Shown in pieces: positions 10,281 through 18,691 of a stretch of DNA of 64,000 bases. Position 1 is the stretch's first letter. Every line of letters starts with the position of its first letter. Source of the DNA: Halocatena marina (GTDB taxonomy: Archaea > Halobacteriota > Halobacteria > Halobacteriales > Haloarculaceae); contig NZ_CP109785.1 of assembly GCF_025913575.1 (NCBI RefSeq), positions 310,001 through 374,000 of the forward strand, written 5' to 3'. The position numbers were made by a program, and so were the translations under genes. The notes beneath the pieces were generated by a model. The model worked only from the letters and a program-made list of their open reading frames with translations. It had not been told where the DNA came from and ran no database searches.

Positions 10281-11144
10281 GTGTCACCGATATCCGGGAT
10301 AGGTGGACTCATTGCTCGACGGTTGCTCATCGGTAGCAACGGACACATCGTTCACGTCTTGCAGACAACGGATCTGAAGACGATGCACGACATCTTCTCG
10401 AATATCTTCCGGGTGTTCCTGATACTAGGAACGCTCGTCGGCGTGGTTGTCATCTCCTATATGGTGTACAACGCGTTCAAATACCGGGAGAATGTCGATG
10501 AACAACTTGAGAGTGAGTCCTACACAGAACTAGAATCCAAGCTCGAATCGGACGTCGATCGGCCACAACTCGGTGAACTTCCATCGGGAAGTGGCGGCGG
10601 AAAGAAACTGGGTGTCTCATTCTTTTTCAGCGCGGTCATCGTTATCAGCCTCATCGTTTGGACCTACGGCCTCCTCATGGATGTCGAGGGTGGACCACCC
10701 GATACAGCCGATCAGATTGAAGTCAAAGTTGTCGGCCAACAGTTTTCGTGGCAGTTCATCTATCCGAACGGCCACACGAGTAGCACACTCCGAGTTCCTG
10801 AGGGGAAGACAGTGCGGCTCTCGATTACATCGAGGGATGTCTTTCATAACTTCGGGATATCGGCATTCGATTTGAAGGCGGATGCGATTCCCGGACAGAC
10901 CACGGATACGTGGTTCCAACCCCAAGAAACTGGCACCTACCAAGCGAAATGTTTCGAGCTCTGTGGCGAGGGCCACTCGACGATGGAGTCGGAGGTCATT
11001 GTGATGAAACCAGATAAATTCGACAAGTGGTACGCCGGTACGAAGAATAGCACGCAAAACAAGAACTCTCCCACGAACACGACTGCGGCCAGTCACGCGA
11101 TTGGCGATGTTTCAGTCAGGGCTGGCACGACGGTGGTTCGATGA
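10281..11144 (+). CDS. coxB: haem-copper terminal oxidase subunit II
   Basis: Subunit II of a cytochrome c oxidase-type terminal oxidase. It carries the binuclear CuA centre that receives electrons from a donor protein. The protein has 287 residues from GTG 10281, and the alternative ATG 10383 would remove 34 residues. It has two membrane segments (about 40-65 and 110-130) and a C-terminal cupredoxin domain with the CuA ligands in KCFELCGEGHSTM (two Cys, Glu, His, Met) and the upstream His in FHNFGIS. A Ser/Gly linker joins the membrane segments. It overlaps the next gene by an ATGA. A TATA-like element 25 bases before 10281 favours that start. Confidence 0.92.
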   Translation: MSPISGIGGLIARRLLIGSNGHIVHVLQTTDLKTMHDIFSNIFRVFLILGTLVGVVVISYMVYNAFKYRENVDEQLESESYTELESKLESDVDRPQLGELPSGSGGGKKLGVSFFFSAVIVISLIVWTYGLLMDVEGGPPDTADQIEVKVVGQQFSWQFIYPNGHTSSTLRVPEGKTVRLSITSRDVFHNFGISAFDLKADAIPGQTTDTWFQPQETGTYQAKCFELCGEGHSTMESEVIVMKPDKFDKWYAGTKNSTQNKNSPTNTTAASHAIGDVSVRAGTTVVR

Positions 11145-13705
11145 GCGAGGACAGTCGACACACCGACAGTGCTGACGGAGCAGACGTGCAGACGGACGGC
11201 GGCCACGCACACAGGGGTGAGCAACCGACTGACATCGATTCGACAGTGCGTGATTTCTTCACGAGAGATACGCTCCCGCCGATGAGTTCGGTGAAACGGT
11301 GGCTCCTTACGACGAATCACAAGGATGTCGGCATCCTCTACGTCGTAACGTCGCTGTTCTTCCTCATCTTTGGGGGCGTTCTCGCGTTGCTAATGCGAGT
11401 CGAGCTGTTAACTCCTACAGCTGACGTTCTCAGCGAGGCGGGATACAACCAGGCGGTATCGATACACGGACTGATCATGATCTTCTGGTTCCTTTCACCG
11501 TTCGCCTTCGGTTTTGCGAACTATATTGTCCCGCTACAGATTGGGGCGAAGGATCTCGCATTCCCGCGACTCAACTCGTTGAGCTATTGGCTGTATCTCT
11601 TTTCGGGAATTCTCCTCGGCGTCTCCTTCTTTCAGGGGACGAGCTTTTCTGGCGGCTGGACGATGTACGCTCCGTTGAGCGTCCCGACCTACATGCCGAA
11701 TATCGGTCCGACGACCACGATTCTGTCACTCCTATTGTTCGTCATCTCGGTGACGGTTTCGTCAGTGAATTTCCTGACAACGTTGCACCGAATGCGGGCT
11801 GAAGGAATGACACTCCGTCGGATGCCGCTGTTCACGTGGTCGATCCTCCTCACCGTCTGGATGATGCTCTTTGCGTTCGCGGCGTTGCTCGCGGCGCTTT
11901 TGATCCTCAGCTCCGATCGCCTTCTCGCTACGACCTACTTCACCGCTCCGGATACTCCCGGAGCGCTGCTCTGGACGCATCTGTTCTGGTTCTTCGGTCA
12001 TCCCGAGGTGTACATCGTCTTCTTCCCCGCGCTGGGCGTCATGGCAGAGACGTTCCAGACGTTCACCGGAAGACGGCTCGTCGGGCGAAAATGGTTCATC
12101 GTGTCGATGTTGTTGGTTGCGCTCCAGAGCTTCCTCGTCTGGATGCACCACATGTTCCTCACGAGCATCAATCTCCAGGTCAAGACGCTCTTCATGTTGA
12201 CCACAATCGGGATCTCGCTGCCTTTCGACGTCATGGTCTTTGCGCTCATCTACACGATGGTGAAAGGACGGATCCGATTCACCACGCCATTCCTCTTCTC
12301 GTTTGGTGCGCTTTTGATTTTCATTATTGGTGGTATCACCGGTGTCTTCCTCGGAGCTGTAGTGCTCGATTACCAACTCCGAGGAACGTACTGGGTCGTT
12401 GCGCACTTCCATTACGTCATGGTCGGCGGTGTAACGGCGCTCATCGGCGGACTCTTCTACTGGTATCCCAAGATCACAGGACGGATGTACAACAGGCGGC
12501 TCGGAAAAGCCACCTTTGGACTCTTTTTCATCGGGTTCAATCTCCTCTACTTCCCGATGTTCGCCGCATGGAACACACCACGGCGGGTCTTTGAGTATCC
12601 AGCGAGCCTCACACCGTGGCATCAACTTGCGACGGTCGGTGGATTCATTCTTGGAATCTCCTTTTTGCTCGTGATCTGGAACCTCTACTGGAGTCTCTGG
12701 AACGGTGAGAAAGTTGAGGGCAATCCATGGCGATATGCGTCCACAGCGGAATGGGCAGTTCCCTCCCCACCGCCACTCGAAAACTTCCCCGGGATTCCGA
12801 GCTACCGAAGTGGGTCACTCGACTTCCTCGACCGGATCTCGACAACGCAGGCCACCGATGGTGGCGCTGATCCCGAGAGTCTCACTGACGGTGGGAATAG
12901 TGAACTCACCACCAGTGATAGCAGCGAACTCACCACTAGCGACACTCACGACCATCACGACAGCCACGCTAGTCCGTGGCCTTTCTTCATTGGCGTTGCT
13001 TCGTTTTTCTTCTTCCTTGGATTGTCCGGAATCCATCAAGGCGGCGTCTATACCGCATCGGTCGCTCTCGGACTCGTTCTCGGGGCGGTGTCGCTTCTTG
13101 GGTTTGGGATGGAGTCGTTCCACGTTTCAGAACCGGCCCTCGGTGAGCGGTGGCCGTTCGACGGGATCGAGAACACGAAACTCGGCGTTTGGATCTTCCT
13201 CGCGTCCGATGTCGTGCTCTTCGGGGCATTTATCGGTTCGTACGTCTTCCTCCGTGTCGGGTACGGCTGGACCGATTGGCATCCTGTTCCCCACAATTCG
13301 ATTCCGGGACTAATCAACACCTATCTCCTCCTCACGAGCAGTTTCTGTATTGTTCTCGCGCTCGTCGCGGCCGAAAAGGGGAGCAGGCGGGGTCTCATTG
13401 CTGGACTGACCACAACGCTTCTCCTCGGCATCGGATTCCTCGTGAACAAGGGGATCGAATGGTACGAACTCATCCACGAAGGGCTGTGGCTCTCGACGAA
13501 CATCCAGACATCCACGTTCTTCCTCACGACGGGACTGCACGCACTCCACGTCATTCTCGGTCTCTTGATCATTATCTATCTGATCCCGAGAGCGATCGGT
13601 GGGGCGTATCTCGATGACGAGCGTCCGGTCGAGTACTTCGGGCTGTACTGGCACTTCGTAGACATCGTCTGGCTGTTCCTCTTCCCGCTCTTCTACATCA
13701 TCTAG
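11141..13705 (+). CDS. coxAC: terminal oxidase subunit I/III fusion
   Basis: A fused catalytic subunit I and subunit III of a haem-copper oxidase, 854 residues. The subunit I part (to about 560) has the low-spin haem ligand in SIHGLIMIFWF, the CuB/Tyr motif FFGHPEVYIVFFPALG, the second and third CuB histidines in VWMHHMF, and the haem ligands in VAHFHYVMVGG. A 50-residue Ser/Thr/Asp/His-rich linker (about 560-610) contains two copies of an ELTTSD motif and HDHHDSH. The subunit III part (about 610-854) keeps the GVWIFLASDVVLFGAF and HFVDIVWLFLFPLFY regions. Such fusions are known in haloarchaea. ATGA overlap with coxB and a 9-base gap to subunit IV show one operon. Confidence 0.95.
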   Translation: MSEDSRHTDSADGADVQTDGGHAHRGEQPTDIDSTVRDFFTRDTLPPMSSVKRWLLTTNHKDVGILYVVTSLFFLIFGGVLALLMRVELLTPTADVLSEAGYNQAVSIHGLIMIFWFLSPFAFGFANYIVPLQIGAKDLAFPRLNSLSYWLYLFSGILLGVSFFQGTSFSGGWTMYAPLSVPTYMPNIGPTTTILSLLLFVISVTVSSVNFLTTLHRMRAEGMTLRRMPLFTWSILLTVWMMLFAFAALLAALLILSSDRLLATTYFTAPDTPGALLWTHLFWFFGHPEVYIVFFPALGVMAETFQTFTGRRLVGRKWFIVSMLLVALQSFLVWMHHMFLTSINLQVKTLFMLTTIGISLPFDVMVFALIYTMVKGRIRFTTPFLFSFGALLIFIIGGITGVFLGAVVLDYQLRGTYWVVAHFHYVMVGGVTALIGGLFYWYPKITGRMYNRRLGKATFGLFFIGFNLLYFPMFAAWNTPRRVFEYPASLTPWHQLATVGGFILGISFLLVIWNLYWSLWNGEKVEGNPWRYASTAEWAVPSPPPLENFPGIPSYRSGSLDFLDRISTTQATDGGADPESLTDGGNSELTTSDSSELTTSDTHDHHDSHASPWPFFIGVASFFFFLGLSGIHQGGVYTASVALGLVLGAVSLLGFGMESFHVSEPALGERWPFDGIENTKLGVWIFLASDVVLFGAFIGSYVFLRVGYGWTDWHPVPHNSIPGLINTYLLLTSSFCIVLALVAAEKGSRRGLIAGLTTTLLLGIGFLVNKGIEWYELIHEGLWLSTNIQTSTFFLTTGLHALHVILGLLIIIYLIPRAIGGAYLDDERPVEYFGLYWHFVDIVWLFLFPLFYII

Positions 13706-13714
13706 GTAACAATA

Positions 13715-13975
13715 ATGACATCAACGAAACTGTACTCAGTGATATACGTCGTCTTGTTCGTGTTCGCAACCGCGCAGGTCGCAATCGAATTCACCAACAT
13801 CGCCTACTGGGTTGCTGTCACAGCAATCCTAGTGCTGTCGGTGATTAAAGCGGTCGTCGTCGCGGCCTACTATCAACACTTGAAATACGAGCCGCGTTCG
13901 ATCACGTACGTCATGCTCTCCGGTCTCTTGACGGCGCTTGCACTAACGTTCGCAGCGTCGTACTCGATTACGTGA
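13715..13975 (+). CDS. cytochrome c oxidase subunit IV-like protein
   Basis: An 86-residue protein with three predicted membrane helices. The sequence IKAVVVAAYYQHLKYEP is the signature region of prokaryotic subunit IV (CtaF/CyoD-like), which helps assemble or stabilise the oxidase. It lies 9 bases after the subunit I/III fusion and is the last gene of the cox operon. Confidence 0.85.
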   Translation: MTSTKLYSVIYVVLFVFATAQVAIEFTNIAYWVAVTAILVLSVIKAVVVAAYYQHLKYEPRSITYVMLSGLLTALALTFAASYSIT

Positions 13976-14039
13976 GTCGGGAGGGAAACGATCGGTCTCA
14001 TCGACTGCTCAACTTCTCTGTTCAGATTCACACGTTGTA

Positions 14040-14345
14040 TCAGATCCACACGAACACGTAGACGTACGAGAACCCGAAGAAGACGAACACGAGTGCAGCG
14101 ATCACTTTCAGATGATAGATGAACAGTTCGTCGGATTCTGTCTGGTATACGTCTTCGTACGCCTCGTGTTCGGTTCCGGTCCATTCCGTTTGGTGGACAT
14201 CACCGATATGGAGCGTACTAAGTTGCTCTGTCGGAAACGGTCGCCCACAGTACGGACAGTGTGTGGCCGGCGTTTCGTCCGGTGGAACGGTCGTTTCTAT
14301 CTCTGTTGGCTCCAGGTCGCCTTCTCGTGTCGATAGCGGTGTCAT
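14040..14345 (-). CDS. zinc-finger protein with C-terminal membrane anchor
   Basis: A 101-residue protein. The first 40 residues are acidic and disordered. A CPYC ... H ... H pattern (THCPYCGRPFPTEQLSTLHI followed by GDVH) looks like a C2H2-type zinc site. The last ~25 residues form one membrane helix (KVIAALVFVFFGFSYVYVFVW), so the finger faces the cytoplasm in a tail-anchored arrangement. The start at 14345 rather than 14378 is supported by a perfect ATGA overlap with the stop of the upstream membrane-protein gene. It is the third gene of a minus-strand operon convergent with cox. A role in oxidase assembly is a guess from position. Confidence 0.75.
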   Translation of the reverse strand: MTPLSTREGDLEPTEIETTVPPDETPATHCPYCGRPFPTEQLSTLHIGDVHQTEWTGTEHEAYEDVYQTESDELFIYHLKVIAALVFVFFGFSYVYVFVWI

Positions 14346-15739
14346 ATGGGTGTTGTGTATGGTTGGAGAACGATCCACATGCTCGTCACGGTGTACAGGA
14401 TCATGACGACGATGAGTGGATACTGGCTACGAATCGGTTGCAGTCGCCCCGAAAAGAGTTCGAACGCGGTCGCGTGTGCGACCCAGACGGCAAACAAGTG
14501 TCCACAGAGGATGAACAGGAGTTGCAGTTGCCCGAACCAGTCGGGCAACACCAGCACCTGCGGAGTTGGCGGATTGAACGGGTGGATGAGGACGGTCGCA
14601 AGCGCAGGTAACAAACTGAGAAAGTATCCGAGATAGTGTGCGAGGTGGTATCCGGCAGCGATCGGGAGCAACGAAATGACGAATCGCTCCTCGATGACGC
14701 GCGGTGCGACGTACGACTGTCCCGTCCGTCGTGCGAGCAGTGCCGCCGTTCGATAGACGAGAAGAAACACGACAAAGCCCCCGATCATCGTCCCGGCGTA
14801 GACGACTACCGGTGGTATTCCCCATCCGACTATCGCTCGTGCGAGTGCATTCCACGATGGTGTGGCAACAAGTCCGTCGTACGTCGTCGCCCACAACAGC
14901 GCGACAACGAACGCTCCCTGTCGGTATACTCCATGCGTGAGCGTGCTGCTCGGCAGTGTGATTTCGAATCCTGTCTCGGTTCGTTGGACGGGAGCCACAC
15001 GGCCATACCACCGAAAGACCCGAGCAATCGGATCGACGTGCATAAACCACTCGTTCACACCGTACGCCATCGTACCGGCAAGCGTGACGAATGAGTACGC
15101 AAGAACCACGTATGCGAGCACTGACGGCGATTCGGCGACTGGACTACTCACTTCGAGCCAAACCAGTCCAAGCAGTCCGACGACACTCGGCCAGACGCCT
15201 AATCGACGCGGATACGAACGCGTCCTGCGCTGAGGGAACAGCGATGCGAGCGCTCGCCATGGGTTGACTGCAGGCCACGTGTTTCCAATGAGGTAGACGG
15301 ACATCGTGTAGCCTGCCCACCAGCCCGCCCAGACGACGAGGATAGCGAAGTTTGACGTGGGAGTTGGTGATCCAAACAGCCCACTCAGCACGATCAGACC
15401 GAGGAGCGCGACACTCAGTGTCTGCACTGCACGGACTCCAACGACTCGGATCGTTTCCCACGTGGGAACGGCCTGCTGCCAGTCGTTGATCGAGCGGATC
15501 GTTTCGTGATCGGTTATGAGGCTCGTGAGGAGAAACGACGCGCCGACGACACCACCGCCGGTGGAGACCACCAACCAACGAGGAACGCTGACCGGTTCCT
15601 GTGAGAGCCGCAGTGAACCAGCGTGTGCTACGACTGGCTCCGTGACGATCAGCACGCCTATCAGACCGACTGCAGTGATACTCGTGACATTAAGGAGTGA
15701 AACAACGAGCGAACGGATCGTCGGTATCGCGCGCACCAT
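14342..15739 (-). CDS. polytopic membrane protein next to the oxidase genes
   Basis: A 465-residue integral membrane protein with about 11-12 hydrophobic segments. It begins with a signal-anchor-like stretch ending VAHAGSLRLSQEPVSVPRWLVV. The start after the first helix (an AHA..L...P.P.WL pattern) resembles proteins labelled fenitrothion hydrolase-like in actinobacteria and haloarchaea. That name comes from one enzyme and says little about function here, and the match is from memory. The middle is rich in Trp and Tyr, and several histidines near membrane ends (AGYHLAHYLGYF) could bind haem or copper. It is the middle gene of a three-gene operon, 6 bases after the 159-residue membrane protein. 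Confidence 0.75.
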   Translation of the reverse strand: MVRAIPTIRSLVVSLLNVTSITAVGLIGVLIVTEPVVAHAGSLRLSQEPVSVPRWLVVSTGGGVVGASFLLTSLITDHETIRSINDWQQAVPTWETIRVVGVRAVQTLSVALLGLIVLSGLFGSPTPTSNFAILVVWAGWWAGYTMSVYLIGNTWPAVNPWRALASLFPQRRTRSYPRRLGVWPSVVGLLGLVWLEVSSPVAESPSVLAYVVLAYSFVTLAGTMAYGVNEWFMHVDPIARVFRWYGRVAPVQRTETGFEITLPSSTLTHGVYRQGAFVVALLWATTYDGLVATPSWNALARAIVGWGIPPVVVYAGTMIGGFVVFLLVYRTAALLARRTGQSYVAPRVIEERFVISLLPIAAGYHLAHYLGYFLSLLPALATVLIHPFNPPTPQVLVLPDWFGQLQLLFILCGHLFAVWVAHATAFELFSGRLQPIRSQYPLIVVMILYTVTSMWIVLQPYTTPI

Positions 15740-15745
15740 CGAATC

Positions 15746-16225
15746 CTACGAACCGAGGAGGAGGTTCACGACGATCACGCCGACACCCAAAAGCCCGAGG
15801 AGCCAAATCGCCACACCAGTGGCTTCTGCGCTTTTTCGACCATGGCTTCGGAGTGAAAGATAGATGCCGGAGACGAAATACCCACAGACGAGACCTCCGA
15901 TGACGATAGCTAGTCCGATCCCAGCCATCTGGGTCCCAATCCCGATCGATGGAAGCGACGACGCGCCAATGAAGAGAACCGAGCCCGCCCCTGCCGCGAG
16001 TACGAGTAGAAGAAATCCGATAATCCACGTGGGCGGTATCTCTGATGAGACTGTCTCGGTTGATCGCGCTGAAGGGGTGATATCCGGCAGCTCTGACGCC
16101 GTGCTTCGCCCGCCCGACGCTGTGGCTGTCTCGCTTACACTCCTAAGACGAGCGATTACAACGACGATTGCGAGTAGGAACAGGCCCATCAGGAGCGTGC
16201 TTACTAGGTAGTTGATCTCAACCAT
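15746..16225 (-). CDS. small membrane protein, first gene of the operon convergent with cox
   Basis: A 159-residue protein with four predicted membrane helices (about residues 5-25, 66-88, 95-118 and 133-155) and a cytoplasmic or external Ser/Thr-rich loop between the first two. I recognise no family. It starts the operon that continues with the 465-residue membrane protein and the zinc-finger anchor. The three are probably made together, and their position beside a terminal oxidase suggests respiratory assembly, which is inference only. Confidence 0.7.
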   Translation of the reverse strand: MVEINYLVSTLLMGLFLLAIVVVIARLRSVSETATASGGRSTASELPDITPSARSTETVSSEIPPTWIIGFLLLVLAAGAGSVLFIGASSLPSIGIGTQMAGIGLAIVIGGLVCGYFVSGIYLSLRSHGRKSAEATGVAIWLLGLLGVGVIVVNLLLGS

Positions 16226-16352
16226 GGCACTATCTGTCGTTGTTATTCAATCCTTATATTTCTACGGTCGGTCGACGAAAGAGTATCGACGGTCCGTCCG
16301 ACAGATCTCGTGCTGTCAAAACAGAAATAACCGAATCCTTTGTGAGGGTGAT

Positions 16353-17198
16353 CTACTCTCGCACTGCGGGCTGTCCGTTTACGAAATCGAGTACACGCTC
16401 ATTGAACAAGTCGGGTCGTTCGAGATTCGGCAGATGAGCTGTATCGAGAATAATCGATTTTTCCACGGTTGGAAGCTGCGCGGTCAGTTTCTCGGCAATT
16501 GCGAGGATATCCGGGCGGTCCTGATCTCCTATTATGACCAGTACTGGGGCTTCAATTTCATCGAGTCGGGAAACAGCGGACGGCTGTAATTCCTGTTCTA
16601 AGTCCTCTCCATTCGGTGCAATCTCATAGCTCTGTAAAAGCATATCACGGAGCAATTTCCGGAGCTCCGGATCGAGTTGATCGAGATCCCGATACGGGCC
16701 AGCCAACCACATTTCGGATTCGATTTCAGCTGCACGCTCGTATGCTTCTTGTTCGAACGCAGCCCCGGCTTCTTCCCACCCTTCGAGCGTCTGTCGATCG
16801 GTGAACTGATAGCCCTCTACTGCAGCGGCGGCGAGCGATATCGTCTTCACCCGATCCGGATGTTCGAGTGCGAAGTTGAGCGCGACTGCGCCGCCTGCGG
16901 ACGCCCCGAGTAAATGTGCCGACGCTACGTCGAAGTAATCGAGTAGAGCAGTGAGATCGTGATGGTGAGTGAATGGATCGTCCGGCATATCGGACTGCCC
17001 GTGGCCACGTAGATCATACGCGATAACGCGGTGGTGCTGTGCGAACTTCTCGAACTGAGCCTCCCACATTCGACTATCTGCCACTCCTGCGTGGAGGAGT
17101 ACCAACGGTTCACCGTCACCCGCTGTCCGGTAGTACAGTTGTGTGCCGTTGACAGCGGCAATTCCGGTTTCTGCTGTGTTCTCGTTGGACACTGTCAC
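16353..17198 (-). CDS. alpha/beta-fold hydrolase
   Basis: A 281-residue alpha/beta hydrolase. The oxyanion region is LHAGVADSRMWEAQ, the nucleophile elbow is GASAGG (Ser around residue 100), the acid is in VLVIIGDQDRPD, and the catalytic His is in LDTAHLPNLERPD. The family includes esterases, lactonases and haloperoxidase-like enzymes, so the substrate is not deducible. The start is GTG at 17198. A TATA-like stretch (AGATATAC read on the minus strand, around 17220-17228) lies 26 bases upstream, giving a leaderless transcript, and a perfect palindrome covers the start. Confidence 0.88.
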   Translation of the reverse strand: MTVSNENTAETGIAAVNGTQLYYRTAGDGEPLVLLHAGVADSRMWEAQFEKFAQHHRVIAYDLRGHGQSDMPDDPFTHHHDLTALLDYFDVASAHLLGASAGGAVALNFALEHPDRVKTISLAAAAVEGYQFTDRQTLEGWEEAGAAFEQEAYERAAEIESEMWLAGPYRDLDQLDPELRKLLRDMLLQSYEIAPNGEDLEQELQPSAVSRLDEIEAPVLVIIGDQDRPDILAIAEKLTAQLPTVEKSIILDTAHLPNLERPDLFNERVLDFVNGQPAVRE

Positions 17199-17203
17199 AG
17201 TGT
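17189..17203. promoter_or_regulatory. palindrome over the start of the alpha/beta hydrolase gene
   Basis: ACACTGT-C-ACAGTGT is a perfect 7-1-7 inverted repeat. It overlaps the GTG start codon and the expected transcription start, a place where a bound repressor would block the promoter. Confidence 0.45.
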
Positions 17204-17445
17204 ACGTACCATCGTCATGTATATCTAACTGAAATGATGAAATGAAACGAAACTGGAAGAGAGTGCGTCTGTCCAGAGCAGTACGCTGTTCACGAGTCAG
17301 TCGGTTTCAAACAGCACGGTGCTACTCCATTGCAGAATACAAGCCTGAACGGAAGGTGTCGGTAGCAACGCACGATTACTCGGGCGACATTATTCTGCCG
17401 TCAAGTCCTCAACTATCAACGTTGATTGAGATCACGTCACGACGC

Positions 17446-18021
17446 TTACTCAAAGTCACGCCGTAACGCGATCTCGAACCACGGGCAGAGTCGGAGTTGA
17501 CGGTACATCCGAGGATTATCGTGGAGATGCTCGTAGGGGGCCCAGAGGACGCCGCCGACTTCTTCTGGATTAGGGTCAATCGATGTGTCGTTCAGTGTGC
17601 ATTTAAGCACCGCGCAGACTTCGTATTCAACGCCGTCATTGAGATAGTAGCGCTTGTACTCGAACTTGTCCGTCACGCGGAGGTCATCGTACTGTTCTGG
17701 GGCGATGCCCAGTTCCTCTTCGAGGCGCTGTTCGGTCGCTTCGACTTGCGTCTGGTTCTGGAGGGGATGAGAAGCGACAGTACCGTCCCAATGGGTGTCC
17801 CAGAGACGTTTATCGGCACTCCGTTGTGCAAGAAGGATGTGTCCGTCACCATCGAACACGAGTGCGGTGAATGCACGGTGCCGTGTGCCGTCACCAGTGT
17901 GTGCATCGAGTCGGTTCACGATGTCTAACTCGGTATCGTTTCCATCCACGGCGACGACAGACTGCTTTGCGTTCTCGTGTTGGTTGGTGTCTCCGGAGGC
18001 TGAGACATCGTCAGTGCTCAT
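17446..18021 (-). CDS. idi: Nudix isopentenyl-diphosphate isomerase homologue (type 1), catalytic Cys absent
   Basis: A 191-residue protein of the type 1 IPP isomerase branch of the Nudix superfamily, which interconverts isopentenyl and dimethylallyl diphosphate. The start at 18021 gives the usual N-terminus, and upstream codons to 18093 are basic and unlike the rest. It keeps HRAFTALVF, the Nudix box region (EATEQRLEEELGI) and the acid-rich EYEVC motif. The catalytic cysteine that stands two residues before the invariant His-Pro in bacterial and eukaryotic enzymes is replaced by Ala83 (motif DGTVASHP). As I recall, other haloarchaeal homologues share this change. It may be inactive as an isomerase or do another Nudix reaction. 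Confidence 0.8.
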   Translation of the reverse strand: MSTDDVSASGDTNQHENAKQSVVAVDGNDTELDIVNRLDAHTGDGTRHRAFTALVFDGDGHILLAQRSADKRLWDTHWDGTVASHPLQNQTQVEATEQRLEEELGIAPEQYDDLRVTDKFEYKRYYLNDGVEYEVCAVLKCTLNDTSIDPNPEEVGGVLWAPYEHLHDNPRMYRQLRLCPWFEIALRRDFE

Positions 18022-18167
18022 ACACCTTCCTTGGTGACACCCCATAAGGACTCTTCGACTTATCTGTCCCTTCTCTGTGGTGCGTTTCTCCAAGGCATGG
18101 AACAGCTACTGCTCGTGTCGGTGCGCTCTCTATGCACTCCGTGTCCAACGGTTACCGAGAAAGCAGG

Positions 18168-18587
18168 TCACCCCAACTGTTCGTTGAGGATCAGTCGTGT
18201 TTTCGTGCTCATCACGTCATCGAGACCTCGTGCTTTGGTTATGAGATCGTTCACGCGTCTGGTGTCGGTGGCATCGACGACGAGTACGATATCCTCCTCG
18301 CCGCTGACCTGCCAGACGAAATCGACTTCCTTCCATTCGGCCATGCGCTCAGATACCTCAGTCGTGTCGACATCCACTGCAACTCCGATCTCAACCATCG
18401 CCTTCACGTTTCCGGTGCGCGTCGAGATTGTGAACCGCTCGATAACGCCGTCGTCGATCAGCCGTTCGACCCGATTGCGCACCGTACCTTCCGAGGTATT
18501 GACCGTCGACGCGATCTCGGTGTATGGAGTTCGAGCATCACGTCGAAGAATGTCGAGGATGTCTTGATCCAGGCTGTCCATTTCCAT
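18168..18587 (-). CDS. Lrp/AsnC-family transcriptional regulator, divergent from carA
   Basis: A 139-residue Lrp/AsnC regulator. The N-terminal winged helix (LDQDILDILRRDARTPYTEI, recognition helix NTSEGTVRNRVERL) is followed by the RAM ligand-binding domain (about 60-139), which usually senses an amino acid. It is transcribed away from carA, with 102 bases between the starts. That gap holds a perfect 17-base inverted repeat, so it probably regulates itself and carA. The start may be either of two Met codons (residue 1 or 3). Confidence 0.9.
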   Translation of the reverse strand: MEMDSLDQDILDILRRDARTPYTEIASTVNTSEGTVRNRVERLIDDGVIERFTISTRTGNVKAMVEIGVAVDVDTTEVSERMAEWKEVDFVWQVSGEEDIVLVVDATDTRRVNDLITKARGLDDVMSTKTRLILNEQLG

Positions 18588-18622
18588 TGAGAATCATGTC
18601 TACCACTCCCACCCACTTGGAA

Positions 18623-18639
18623 ATTACGAAAATCGTAAT
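18623..18639. promoter_or_regulatory. 17-bp inverted repeat between the Lrp gene and carA
   Basis: ATTACGA-AAA-TCGTAAT is a perfect 7-3-7 palindrome. It ends 51 bases before the carA ATG and begins 36 bases before the Lrp start, overlapping the probable Lrp-gene promoter. Its size and AT-rich centre fit Lrp-family operators. A degenerate copy lies upstream of carB. Confidence 0.6.
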
Positions 18640-18676
18640 CTAACTTCGAATGACAATGATTAAGTCGTTCCTCGAA

Positions 18677-18691
18677 TACGTACTTCGTAAT
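18677..18691 (+). promoter_or_regulatory. promoter-proximal motif at carA
   Basis: TACGTACTTCGTAAT runs into the carA ATG (18690). The same motif with one base changed (TACGTACATCGTAAT) lies just before carB. It shares the half-site TCGTAAT with the upstream palindrome, and the two sites are about 53 bases apart, five helical turns. Confidence 0.5.

Noticed and set aside
11762..12625. 287-codon minus-strand frame inside the oxidase fusion gene
   Set aside because: It lies opposite conserved subunit I motifs, and its translation is an Arg/Glu/His mixture typical of antisense shadows in this codon use.
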